64,000 nt of DNA, from contig CAVWXP010000007.1 in assembly GCA_963759175.1 (NCBI GenBank), positions 248,001-312,000 of the forward strand. The letters run 5' to 3'. Position numbers and translations under genes: made by a program. Source of the DNA: SZUA-442 sp963759175. Its GTDB lineage: Bacteria; Actinomycetota; Acidimicrobiia; Spongiisociales; UBA5794. Positions 25,732 to 34,169 of the stretch are shown here, piece by piece. Numbering within the stretch: position 1 is the first letter of the stretch; each line of letters opens with the position of its first letter. The notes below the pieces were generated by a model, which saw only the letters and a program-made list of their open reading frames with translations, was not told where the DNA came from and searched no databases.

Positions 25732-26069
25732 AGCTGACCGACCTCATCGGGGATCTCGTAGAAGGTGGGATGCCGGTATGGCTTGTCCTCGAACGGAGCG
25801 AACATCGAATCGGCGTCGTCGGATGCGTGGATCTCGGTCGACGGCACGACCCAGACACTGACTCCTTCGGCACGGCGCGTGTACCCGTCGCGTGCGTTCT
25901 GGATGGCCGTGGCGGCATCGGGGGCGTGGATCGAGCCCACGTGGGTGTGGTTGAGACCGCGCTTGGCCCGCACGAAGACCTCCCACAGCGGCCAGCCGTG
26001 GTCGGTCGTCGATCCCTCGGGAACGTCCACGGGTTGCTCACCGGGTGCGATCGGAACGTCGTAGCTCAT
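25728..26069 (-). CDS. paaB: phenylacetyl-CoA epoxidase subunit PaaB
   Basis: 113 aa. WPLWEVFVRAKRGLNHTHVGSIHAPDAATAIQNARDGYTRRAEGVSVWVVPS is the PaaB signature. PaaB is a small essential part of the PaaABCE complex that bridges the PaaAC dimers. The gene lies 11 nt after paaA and overlaps paaC by 4 nt. Confidence 0.95.
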   Translation of the reverse strand: MSYDVPIAPGEQPVDVPEGSTTDHGWPLWEVFVRAKRGLNHTHVGSIHAPDAATAIQNARDGYTRRAEGVSVWVVPSTEIHASDDADSMFAPFEDKPYRHPTFYEIPDEVGQL

Positions 26070-26080
26070 CAGTCCTCCCG

Positions 26081-27037
26081 TCAGGCCGTCTTGTCGAGCC
26101 GGGCCCGCTGTTTGTCGGCGTATGCGGTGGCCGCCTCACGGACCCAGGCACCGTCGTCCCATGCCTTGACCTTGTGTGCGATCCGTTCGCGGTTGAGCGG
26201 TCCGTCGCCGCGGATCGTGGCCCAGAACTCGTCCCAGTCGATCTCGCCGATCCGCCAGTGCCCGGTCTCCTCATCGAAGGCGAGATCCGGATCGGGAATC
26301 GTGCATCCCAGGTAGTGCGCCTGGGGAACCGTCTGGTCGATGAACATCTGGCGCAGGTCGTCGTTCGTGATCCTCTTGATCTTCCATGCCATCGACTGCT
26401 CCGTGTTCGGCGAGTCGGCGTCATGGGGGCCGAACATCATGAGGGCGGGCCACCACCACCGGTCGATGGCATCCTGGGCCATCGCCTTCTGCTCGTCGGT
26501 GCCGTTGGCGAGCGCCATCATGATCGAGTAGCCCTGCCGGGCGTGGAACGACTCCTCCTTGCAGATCTTGACCATGGCTCGCGAGTAGGGGCCGTAGGAG
26601 GTGCGCTGGAGGACGATCTGGTTGACGATCGCGGCTCCGTCGACCAGCCACCCGATCGCACCCATGTCGGCCCACGAGAGGGTCGGGTAGTTGAAGATCG
26701 ACGAGTACTTGTGCCTGCCGGAGTGCAGCATCTCCTGCAGTTCGTCCCGCGACACTCCCAGTGTCTCGGTGGCCGAGTACAGGTAGAGGCCGTGCCCCGC
26801 CTCGTCCTGGACCTTGGCCATCAGGATCGCCTTGCGCAACAGGGTTGGCGCACGCGTGATCCAGTTGGCTTCCGGCTGCATGCCGACGACCTCGCTGTGG
26901 GCATGTTGCGCCATCTGGCGGATGAGCGTCGCTCGGTATCCGTCTGGCATCCAATCGCGCGGTTCGACCTTCTCGTCGGCCGCGATGATGGCGTCGAACC
27001 CTGCTTGTCCCGTCGCTGTTTCGTTGGGTCGATCCAC
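26081..27037 (-). CDS. paaA: phenylacetyl-CoA epoxidase catalytic subunit PaaA
   Basis: 318 aa. The oxygenase subunit that turns phenylacetyl-CoA into its 1,2-epoxide. Its di-iron ligand blocks can be seen: VQDEAGHGLYLY (E..H), KEESFHARQGYS (E..H) and preceding Glu residues. The substrate pocket block GPHDADSPNTEQSMAWKIKR is conserved. A GTG at 27037 was chosen because AAAGGAG stands 4-5 nt upstream; open frame continues further but is Arg-rich and unlike PaaA. First gene of the operon; transcription should start just downstream of the TATCAT box at 27061-27066. Confidence 0.94.
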   Translation of the reverse strand: MDRPNETATGQAGFDAIIAADEKVEPRDWMPDGYRATLIRQMAQHAHSEVVGMQPEANWITRAPTLLRKAILMAKVQDEAGHGLYLYSATETLGVSRDELQEMLHSGRHKYSSIFNYPTLSWADMGAIGWLVDGAAIVNQIVLQRTSYGPYSRAMVKICKEESFHARQGYSIMMALANGTDEQKAMAQDAIDRWWWPALMMFGPHDADSPNTEQSMAWKIKRITNDDLRQMFIDQTVPQAHYLGCTIPDPDLAFDEETGHWRIGEIDWDEFWATIRGDGPLNRERIAHKVKAWDDGAWVREAATAYADKQRARLDKTA

Positions 27038-27060
27038 GTGGCTCCTTTCGACCGGCCCGG

Positions 27061-27083
27061 ATGATACCAAACGAACGTTCGTT
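27061..27083 (-). promoter_or_regulatory. paaA promoter with palindromic operator
   Basis: AACGAACGTTCGTT at 27070-27083 is a perfect 14-bp palindrome. On the minus strand it sits just ahead of a TATCAT -10-like box (27061-27066), inside the spacer towards a weak -35. A repressor bound here would block RNA polymerase. The TetR gene at the end of the operon is the obvious candidate. Confidence 0.65.
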
Positions 27084-27197
27084 GCGATGACGGATTGCCC
27101 CGACCGTCCTCTCGCACATCCGCGTGCTTTGGGTATCGTTGTTGCGGGACGTTGGATTCCCGCCCGCCGACATGCATACGTGATCAGGAGGTGCTGC

Positions 27198-27389
27198 ATG
27201 CTTCGCAAGGGGACACGGGTCGAGCGAATCACCAAGAAGGTCGGCCAGATGCCTGCGACCGGAACCGTCGTCGGCCCCAAGGACGGACACGCCCTCGAGG
27301 TCGAGTGGGATGACGGTCACACGAGCATCACATCGGCGGACTCGGTGACACGCATCACGGAAGCCAACAAGCCACACAAGGACGACTGA
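27198..27389 (+). CDS. small DUF1918-like protein
   Basis: 63 aa. LRKGTRVERITKKVGQMPATGTVVGP, then LEVEWDDGHTSITSADSVTRI, follows the DUF1918 pattern (a short SH3-like beta barrel with a W/F-D-D-G-H block) common in actinobacteria; function unknown. AGGAGGTG lies 7 nt before the ATG, so translation is well supported. Divergent from paaA. Confidence 0.7.
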   Translation: MLRKGTRVERITKKVGQMPATGTVVGPKDGHALEVEWDDGHTSITSADSVTRITEANKPHKDD

Positions 27390-27434
27390 ACCGTGGCGCA
27401 CCTCCCCTCGCGCTGCTGCGTGGGGCGGGCGGCT

Positions 27435-30400
27435 TCAACCTACGAGGATCTGACGAAGCCGCCTGGTGGCGATCAGACCGGCCGACACATCGAGGATGCC
27501 GTCGCGAGCGAGCCATCGATGCCAGCGGTCGATGCGTGGCATGACACGGTCGTGGTCCTCCACGAACGTGTCGATGGAACCATCGGCGTCCTCCAGGATG
27601 GCTGCGACGACATCGCGTCTGAGCTGTTGGAGGTCGTCGCGTAGCGATTCCATCGCCAGCCGATCGAAGGCGGTCGTCCCCGGTAGCAACCGGATCTGAC
27701 GCTCGAGCCAGCCGATCCGGAACTCCTGGCTCGCCCTCGTGTAGATCGTCGCCACGTCGCGGACATCACGCTCGTGCACGTGGGCGAGGTCGACGATGTC
27801 GGGACCGCGGCGAAGCACCCGCTGGTAGGCATGACGGGTCGCCAACTCGGAGGGCACCCCCAGCGCCTCCAGCTCGGTCGCAACCTTCTCGTAGGGTTCG
27901 CGCCACTCGGGGAGGCCGATGCTCGGGAAGCCCTCGGACAGGGCTGCGAAGTCGGGGGCCGTTGCAGCGATCTCATCGTCGATCGACCGGTGCGGCGGCC
28001 TGATCAGGTACCACCGCGACACGATCGACACGAGTCGGTCGACGTCCTGGAGCATCCGACGGGTCACGTCCGGATCCACCTTGGATGCGAGCGCCTCGAC
28101 GTCGGACCATCGTTCCGAAGCGTTCGTGACCGAACGGGCGATGCGGTACGCACGCACGACCATCGCCGCCGACGCACCCGAGACCGTCCGCATCCGCGAG
28201 TAGTACGTGCTGCCCTGCGAGTTGAGGACCTGATTGGCCACGATCGTCGAGATCAACTCCCGGCGCAGAGGGTGCTCGAGGATGTGGTGGCCGAATCGCT
28301 CCACGATCCGCGAGGGGAAGTAGCCGAGCAGATCGGCGACGAAGTGGGGATCATCGGGAAGTGTCGAGATCCGCAGGTGTTCGGTCAGGCTCATCTTGGC
28401 GTATGCGAGGAGCACGGCGACCTCGGGTCGAGCCAGCCCGCTCCCCTCCCTTGCTCGTTGGATCATGTCCTCGGTCGTGGGAAGGAATTCGATGGCCCGG
28501 TTGAGGAGTCCCTCGCGCTCGAGGCGGTCCATGAGGTCGGCGTAGGCTTCGACCATGCGGGGCGACGCCTCTGCCTCCTGCGAGATGATCTGGGCCTGGA
28601 GGAAGTTGTCGTACAGGATGGCCTCGACGACGTCGCCGGCGACCGACTCGATGATCTCGTCGCGTTCACTTCGGGTGATCTCCCCTGCCGCCTCCGCCAT
28701 ACCGAGGAGGATCTTGAGGTTCACCTCCCGGTCCGAGGCGTGGACGCCACCCGAGTTGTCGATGAAGTCGGCGAAGACCCGACCGCCACCTCGTGCGAAC
28801 TCGATACGCCCGAGCTGGGTGAGGCCGAGATTGCCGCCTTCCCCGACGACCCGACACCGGAGATCCCGTGCGTTGACGCGCACGGAATCGTTCATGCGGT
28901 CCTGGACCTCGGCGTTCGTCTCGGACCTCGCCTTGACATAGGTGCCGATGCCGCCATTCCACAGGAGGTCCACCGGTGCCCGCAATACGAGCGAGATGAG
29001 TTCGTTGGGGGTGACGGCGTCGGCGTCCGATGCGAGCGCTGCGCGGATTTGGGGCGTCAGCTCGATCCGCTTGGCGGACCGGGCGAAGACCCCACCGCCC
29101 TCCGAGATCAGCGATGCGTCGTAGTCCGCCCACGACGAGCGCCCGAGCGCAGCGAGCCGTTGCCGCTCAGCGAACGCCGCAGCTGTGACGGGGTCGGGGT
29201 CGATGAAGATGTGGCGGTGGTCGAACGCGGCGATGAGCCGGAGGTGCGGCGACAGGATCATGCCGTTGCCGAACACGTCGCCTGACATGTCGCCGACGCC
29301 CACAGCTGTGATCTCGTCGGTGTCGACGTCGACGCCCAGCTCCAGGAAGTGCCGTCGCACCGACTCCCATGCCCCTTTGGCCGTGATGCCGAGCGCCTTG
29401 TGGTCGTATCCCGCCGAACCCCCGGAGGCGAAGGCGTCATCGAGCCAGAAGCCGTACTCGGCCGACAACGCATTGGCGGCGTCGGAGAACGACGCCGTGC
29501 CCTTGTCAGCAGCCACGACCAGGTATGGGTCGTCACCGTCGTGGCGCACGACATCGGGCGGAGCAACGAGCTCATTCCCGACGCGGTTGTCGGTCACGTC
29601 GAGCAGGCCACGGATGAACGTCTGGTACGCGGATCGGACCTCGTCATAGGTGGGGCCGGCTGTGGCGTCGGCGACCTGTTTGACGACGAACCCGCCCTTG
29701 GCGCCGGTCGGCACGATGACGACGTTCTTGGTCATCTGCGCTTTCATGAGTCCCAGCACCTCGGTCCGGTAGTCCTCGCGCCGATCGGACCATCGAAGGC
29801 CTCCGCGGGCGACCATGCCACCACGCAGGTGCACGCCTTCGACGTCGGAGCCATAGACGTAGATCTCGTAGAGGGGTTTGGGTTCGGGCATCTCGGGGAT
29901 GTCGGGTGAATGGAACTTGACCGCGAGCGACGACCGGCCGGGCCGATGGAGGTTGGTGCGCTCCGTAGCGCGGATCAGCCCGAGGAAGCCTCGGATGATC
30001 CGGTCCTCGTCGAGGGAGGTGACGTTGTTGAGGCCCTCCTCGATCTCGGCCATCACGGCATGTTCGGCATCCTCGTCGTGGTCGATCGAGAACCGGGCCT
30101 CGAAGACGCGGACGAGCGCCTCGGCGAGGTCGGGATGGGCGGCGAGGGCATCGTTGACGTACTCCACCGAGAAGGCCGGTGTCACAAGGCGCCAGTAGTT
30201 CCGATACGCCCGCAGGATCATGAGGTCGATGTGTGACAGGTTGGAGGTCACGAGTAGCCGGTGGAGGGAGTCGGATTCGGCCTCCCCGCCCAGGACGGCT
30301 TCGATCGCCGAGGAGATGCGTCCTCCGACCCTGTCGACGTCGAGCCTCGTACCGTCGGAGTGGAGGACGCCGAAGTCGTGGATGAACGTGCCCTGCTCGT

Positions 30401-32231
30401 TGGTCAGACGCGTCGGGACCTCCTCGACGACGATCAGGCCAAGGTGCTCGATGAGGGGCATCATCTCGGACAGGTTCAGCTTGCCCGACGACCGGTACAC
30501 CGTGATGCGGGTGAGCGCGTCGCCTGCCGACGTCGCCGTGGTCGATGGGACCTCGTTCTGGAGACCGACGAGTACATCGCGACCACTGCCCACCAGACGG
30601 TCGAGGCAGACGACGTCCCCGGCCACCACCTCGAGATCCGTCGATGTCTTGTAGTACTCGGGGAAGAGGGAGGTCCACGCGGAGGCGAGCACCTTTGCCT
30701 CGTGCTCCCCCACGCACTGCATGAGGGCCTCGATCACACGATCGTCCCAGTTGCGGGCGAGGGCGACCGCGGTGCGTTCGAGCTCGGCGATGTCGATGTC
30801 GAGCGGAGCACCTTCTTCGATCCACACGCTGAAGTGGATACGGGCATCACCGGACTCGCCGAGCGCGAGGCGATAGTCGATCGCGTGGCCACCGAACGCC
30901 TCGAGGAACAGCGCCTGGAGCTTCTTGCGCAGGTCGGCGTTGAACCGATCCCTCGGGACCGTCACGAGCACGCTCACGTACCGATTGAGCGCGTCGCGTC
31001 GAACGAACAGACGAACAGCCGATGTCTCCTCGGTCTCGACGAGATCGCCGAGCATCTCACTGAGCGCGTCGACGTCCATGGCGAACAGGTCGTCCTTGGG
31101 GAAGGACTCGAACACCTGGACGAGCGACTTGTAGTCGTGGGATCCCTCGATGACGTCCTGGTCGGCCAGGACTTGTTGGAGCTTGCGCCGCAGGACGGGG
31201 ATCTCGGATGCAGGCGTGATGTAGGCCTTGGAGGTGAACAACCCGAGGAGTCGCAACTCGGCGACCATGCGCCCGTCGTCGTCGAGCCTGCGCAGTCCGA
31301 CATAGTCCATGCGGGCGTCGCGATGGACGGTCGCATTGCGGTTGGTTTTGGCGATCACCATCAGCGATCCGCCTGAATAGCGCTCCTGGAGGTGCAGCGG
31401 CAGGTCGGCGAGGAGGATCGACGAGGGCTCGGAGCCGTTGCCACGCAGGATGCCGAGACCACTGTCGGCGACGGCGTGGACGTGGAGTCCCTCGGGGCCA
31501 TCGTCGATCTCGTAGTCGCGGTAGCCGAGGAAGACGTAGTTGTCGTCCAACAGCCATTCGAGGAAGGCGACTGCCTCGGCGATCTCCTCGTATCCGTAGT
31601 TGTGGACGCTCGCCTTGGCGGCTTCTGCCATCTTCGCGACGGCTCGCCGCATCGGGTCGAAGTCGTCGACTGCGGCGTGGACGTCGCGCAGGACGGAGCG
31701 AATGGACTCCTCGAGTGCTCGTGCCGCCACTGCGTCGAAACGCCTGTCGACCTCGAAGTGCTGCACGGACTCCCGATGGGCGCTCATACGCGCCGTCGAC
31801 ACAGCGACGAGCGCCCCGTCGTGGGACCGCTCCGTGCCGATCACGGGATGGAGGTGCCGAACGATCCCTGCACCGGCGTTCGTCACGGCAGCGGTCACCG
31901 AATCGACCAGGAAGGGGCCGTCCGGGGCGACGACCTGGATCACGGACCCGATGGTCGAGTAGCCGACCTCGTCGGCGTCGGGAACGACCACGCGAACGTG
32001 GGGATCCGGGGGAGGCGATGCCGACACGAACGCGAGCAGATCCTCGATCTCGGCAAGAAGCTCCCCGGGCTCGAGGTCGGGGGCGTCGGATTCCGGAAGT
32101 CGCTTGAGGTACAGGGTTGCGAACGTCCTGAGCATGTCCCGATGGGCGGGAGGCTCGGTGCGCTCGATGAGGCCGATCACCTCGGCGACGAGCGTTGCGT
32201 CGGGCGGTTGGGCGCCCACTGGTGCCACCAT
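27435..32231 (-). CDS. large NAD-specific glutamate dehydrogenase (Bac_GDH type)
   Basis: 1598 aa, the size of the 180-kDa class of NAD-GDH. N-terminal ACT-like regions, then the catalytic dehydrogenase part with GGLRWSDRREDYRTEVLGLMKAQMTKN, the lysine block VPTGAKGGFVVKQ, VGDMSGDVFGNGM and VGEGGNLGLTQ, and a helical C-terminal domain. It deaminates glutamate to 2-oxoglutarate and ammonia with NAD, a catabolic role; in mycobacteria and Streptomyces this type is allosterically controlled. The ATG at 32231 (MVAPVGAQPP) was chosen; a further 23 codons upstream are Arg-rich and unlikely. Stands alone. Confidence 0.95.
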   Translation of the reverse strand: MVAPVGAQPPDATLVAEVIGLIERTEPPAHRDMLRTFATLYLKRLPESDAPDLEPGELLAEIEDLLAFVSASPPPDPHVRVVVPDADEVGYSTIGSVIQVVAPDGPFLVDSVTAAVTNAGAGIVRHLHPVIGTERSHDGALVAVSTARMSAHRESVQHFEVDRRFDAVAARALEESIRSVLRDVHAAVDDFDPMRRAVAKMAEAAKASVHNYGYEEIAEAVAFLEWLLDDNYVFLGYRDYEIDDGPEGLHVHAVADSGLGILRGNGSEPSSILLADLPLHLQERYSGGSLMVIAKTNRNATVHRDARMDYVGLRRLDDDGRMVAELRLLGLFTSKAYITPASEIPVLRRKLQQVLADQDVIEGSHDYKSLVQVFESFPKDDLFAMDVDALSEMLGDLVETEETSAVRLFVRRDALNRYVSVLVTVPRDRFNADLRKKLQALFLEAFGGHAIDYRLALGESGDARIHFSVWIEEGAPLDIDIAELERTAVALARNWDDRVIEALMQCVGEHEAKVLASAWTSLFPEYYKTSTDLEVVAGDVVCLDRLVGSGRDVLVGLQNEVPSTTATSAGDALTRITVYRSSGKLNLSEMMPLIEHLGLIVVEEVPTRLTNEQGTFIHDFGVLHSDGTRLDVDRVGGRISSAIEAVLGGEAESDSLHRLLVTSNLSHIDLMILRAYRNYWRLVTPAFSVEYVNDALAAHPDLAEALVRVFEARFSIDHDEDAEHAVMAEIEEGLNNVTSLDEDRIIRGFLGLIRATERTNLHRPGRSSLAVKFHSPDIPEMPEPKPLYEIYVYGSDVEGVHLRGGMVARGGLRWSDRREDYRTEVLGLMKAQMTKNVVIVPTGAKGGFVVKQVADATAGPTYDEVRSAYQTFIRGLLDVTDNRVGNELVAPPDVVRHDGDDPYLVVAADKGTASFSDAANALSAEYGFWLDDAFASGGSAGYDHKALGITAKGAWESVRRHFLELGVDVDTDEITAVGVGDMSGDVFGNGMILSPHLRLIAAFDHRHIFIDPDPVTAAAFAERQRLAALGRSSWADYDASLISEGGGVFARSAKRIELTPQIRAALASDADAVTPNELISLVLRAPVDLLWNGGIGTYVKARSETNAEVQDRMNDSVRVNARDLRCRVVGEGGNLGLTQLGRIEFARGGGRVFADFIDNSGGVHASDREVNLKILLGMAEAAGEITRSERDEIIESVAGDVVEAILYDNFLQAQIISQEAEASPRMVEAYADLMDRLEREGLLNRAIEFLPTTEDMIQRAREGSGLARPEVAVLLAYAKMSLTEHLRISTLPDDPHFVADLLGYFPSRIVERFGHHILEHPLRRELISTIVANQVLNSQGSTYYSRMRTVSGASAAMVVRAYRIARSVTNASERWSDVEALASKVDPDVTRRMLQDVDRLVSIVSRWYLIRPPHRSIDDEIAATAPDFAALSEGFPSIGLPEWREPYEKVATELEALGVPSELATRHAYQRVLRRGPDIVDLAHVHERDVRDVATIYTRASQEFRIGWLERQIRLLPGTTAFDRLAMESLRDDLQQLRRDVVAAILEDADGSIDTFVEDHDRVMPRIDRWHRWLARDGILDVSAGLIATRRLRQILVG

Positions 32232-32332
32232 GATCGCGAGGCTAGACCTTCGACGGGCGCGGTGCCCTGCTTTTGGTGCTCGCCAACCATCAACGTCCAC
32301 CTAGCATCCCGGCCCAGAGCGAAAGGACAGCC

Positions 32333-33103
32333 ATGGCCAACCCGACGATGCAGAGACAGTTCGGCTCGTATCCGGAGGTCACGGACGCGGCTCTCCAGAC
32401 CGCGGCACCGTCGCTGATCACGAGCGACGGCGAGTCGATGACCATCGGGGGGACGTCGGCCAAGACCGGATTCCTGCTGCTACTCGTTCTCGCAAGCGGC
32501 TCGTGGGGTTGGTCGCTGGTCGACCCGGCGGCCGGGGAGACATCAATCCCCGGTTGGTGGTTCCTGGTGTTCATCGGCGTGATGATCCTGGCGATCGTCA
32601 CCGCCTTCAGGCCGCAGCTCGCGATCATCACGGGTCCGCTCTACGCCTTGGCCATGGGCGTGGCGGTCGGATCGATCAGCCACATCTACGACGCCCAGTG
32701 GGATGGCATCGTCATCCAGGCGATCCTCGCCACGGCCGCCGTGTTCATGGTGATGCTCATCCTGTTCGTCACGCGCACGATCAAGGTGACCAACCGCATG
32801 CGGGGCGTCATCATCGGTGCGACGGCCGGCATCGCGCTGTTCTACGTGGCAAGCATCGTGCTTTCGTTCTTCGGCGTATCGATTCCCTATGTCTGGGAGA
32901 GCGGTCCGATCGGCATCCTCTTCAGCGTGTTCGTGGTCGGTATCGCCGCGTTCAACCTGATGTTGGATTTCGACATGATCGAGCGCGGTGTGCAGGCTCG
33001 GGCCCCCAAGTCGTTGGAGTGGTTCGGAGCCTTCGGCCTGATGGTCACGATCATCTGGATGTACATCGAGATCCTGCGCCTGCTCGGCAAGGCGCGTAAC
33101 TGA
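32333..33103 (+). CDS. Bax inhibitor-1/YccA-family membrane protein
   Basis: 256 aa. A polar N-terminal tail (MANPTMQRQFGSY) and seven membrane helices, with VGSISHIYD and the C-terminal LMLDFDMIERGVQARAPKSLEWFGAFGLMVTIIWMYIEILRLL block containing the paired acidic residues of the TMBIM family (pH-sensitive calcium leak in BsYetJ). GAAAGGAC precedes the ATG. Divergent from glutamate dehydrogenase. Confidence 0.92.
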   Translation: MANPTMQRQFGSYPEVTDAALQTAAPSLITSDGESMTIGGTSAKTGFLLLLVLASGSWGWSLVDPAAGETSIPGWWFLVFIGVMILAIVTAFRPQLAIITGPLYALAMGVAVGSISHIYDAQWDGIVIQAILATAAVFMVMLILFVTRTIKVTNRMRGVIIGATAGIALFYVASIVLSFFGVSIPYVWESGPIGILFSVFVVGIAAFNLMLDFDMIERGVQARAPKSLEWFGAFGLMVTIIWMYIEILRLLGKARN

Positions 33104-33139
33104 TCTCAGCCCTCGGACGACAGCAGGTACGATGCGGCG

Positions 33140-34126
33140 ATGGAAGACGCCCGATCCGAGTCCTTCGCTGAGTTCCGGACCTCGTTCTCGTATGGCAGTC
33201 GCAACGACCTCAACTTCAAGTTCCTCAAGTCACTGCCCGACGACGTGGCGGCCGAGTTCTTCCGCCAGCTCCTCGAGTCCCTCGGCGACCAGTACGACTC
33301 GGGTGATATCACTGCACTGATCGACCTGGCGATCGACGCGCAGGTCGCCGGGTATGCACCGCTGCCGGATGCACCACCGAGCATGCATGCCATGGACGAC
33401 GGCCCCTTCACCGCGCTGCGGGTCCCGCTCGACGAGGCGACCGTGGGCCTCCTCAACACCGGCGGCCACTTCGTCGAGGGTGACGATCCGCGGCCGTTCG
33501 GCGTCGAGGACATGACGCAGGACGAGGCGATGGCCAGGATCGGCGAGTTCCTCAAGGACACCCCGGTGCTGTCCGAGATCCCCGCTGACCTCCCCGCGGA
33601 TCGGCTCAGGACCCGACACGGCGGGTATGACATCTCGTCGGCCCTCGAGGATCGCAATGTCACGCTCCCCGCCGACCGGCTCCGCGAGGCCGTCGAACGC
33701 AACAGGATCGCTGCCACCACCGACACCTTCTACTCGTTCCCCGGCGCCACGGCACAGGGCCGGCTCCGACGCGAGCTTCCGGGGTGGCTCGGGCGCATCG
33801 AGTCACAGGCGGCGGATGTGATGCTCCTCGTGCCGGTGTGACCGGTGTGCCACGTGTCGGTCGGACACGTTGCGCGAGCGATCGAGGAGGCTGGGACACC
33901 CACCGTCGTCGTGATGGTGCGGGCATTCCGGCACCGGGCCGTCGAGATGCGCCTCCCGCGTACGGTCATCACCAACCATCCGATGGGGCGCCCAATGGGC
34001 CCACCGGGCGGGATCGCACGCCAAAACGAGGTGCTCGACGCGGCGTTCCGACTCCTCGAGGACGCCGAGGGCAATGGGGCGATCGTCGACCTCGACGGGT
34101 CCTATCGGCCGGTACCGGTGACCTGA
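33140..34126 (+). CDS. GrdB-like (glycine/betaine/sarcosine reductase B family) protein, probable selenoprotein with in-frame UGA
   Basis: 328 aa if UGA at 33839-33841 is read as selenocysteine (residue 234). The part before the UGA has RTRHGGYDISSALEDRNVTLPADRLREAVE and ends ADVMLLVPV; the part after it, in the same phase, is PVCHVSVGHVARAIEEAGTPTVVV and NHPMGRPMGPPG. Together they match one continuous member of the GRDB family, where the joint normally reads V-P-x-C/U-P-x-C-H-x-x-V-G. The UGA is at the first Cys of that CxxC, giving U-P-V-C. A hairpin typical of bacterial SECIS follows. Without readthrough the protein would stop before its redox motif. Actual substrate is unknown; it lacks glycine-reductase partners here. 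Confidence 0.8.
33839..33876 (+). promoter_or_regulatory. candidate bacterial SECIS element after UGA codon
   Basis: After the UGA (33839-33841), ACGTGTC (33852-33858) pairs perfectly with GACACGT (33864-33870) around a 5-nt loop GGTCG. Beyond one C/T mismatch five more pairs follow (33846-33850 with 33872-33876, two of them G-U). The loop begins 17 nt after the UGA and carries GGUC, as does the apical loop of the E. coli fdhF SECIS at a similar distance. Read by eye, not folded by program. Confidence 0.7.
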
Positions 34127-34169
34127 GCGGTCGACCCGGACTGCCGATCTGGCTCGGTACCCGTGGTTG

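Noticed and set aside
33845..34126. Separate 93-codon gene starting with GTG after the UGA
   Set aside because: No ribosome-binding site, starts in the middle of a conserved motif, and is in phase with the upstream frame; a single selenoprotein reading explains both parts better.
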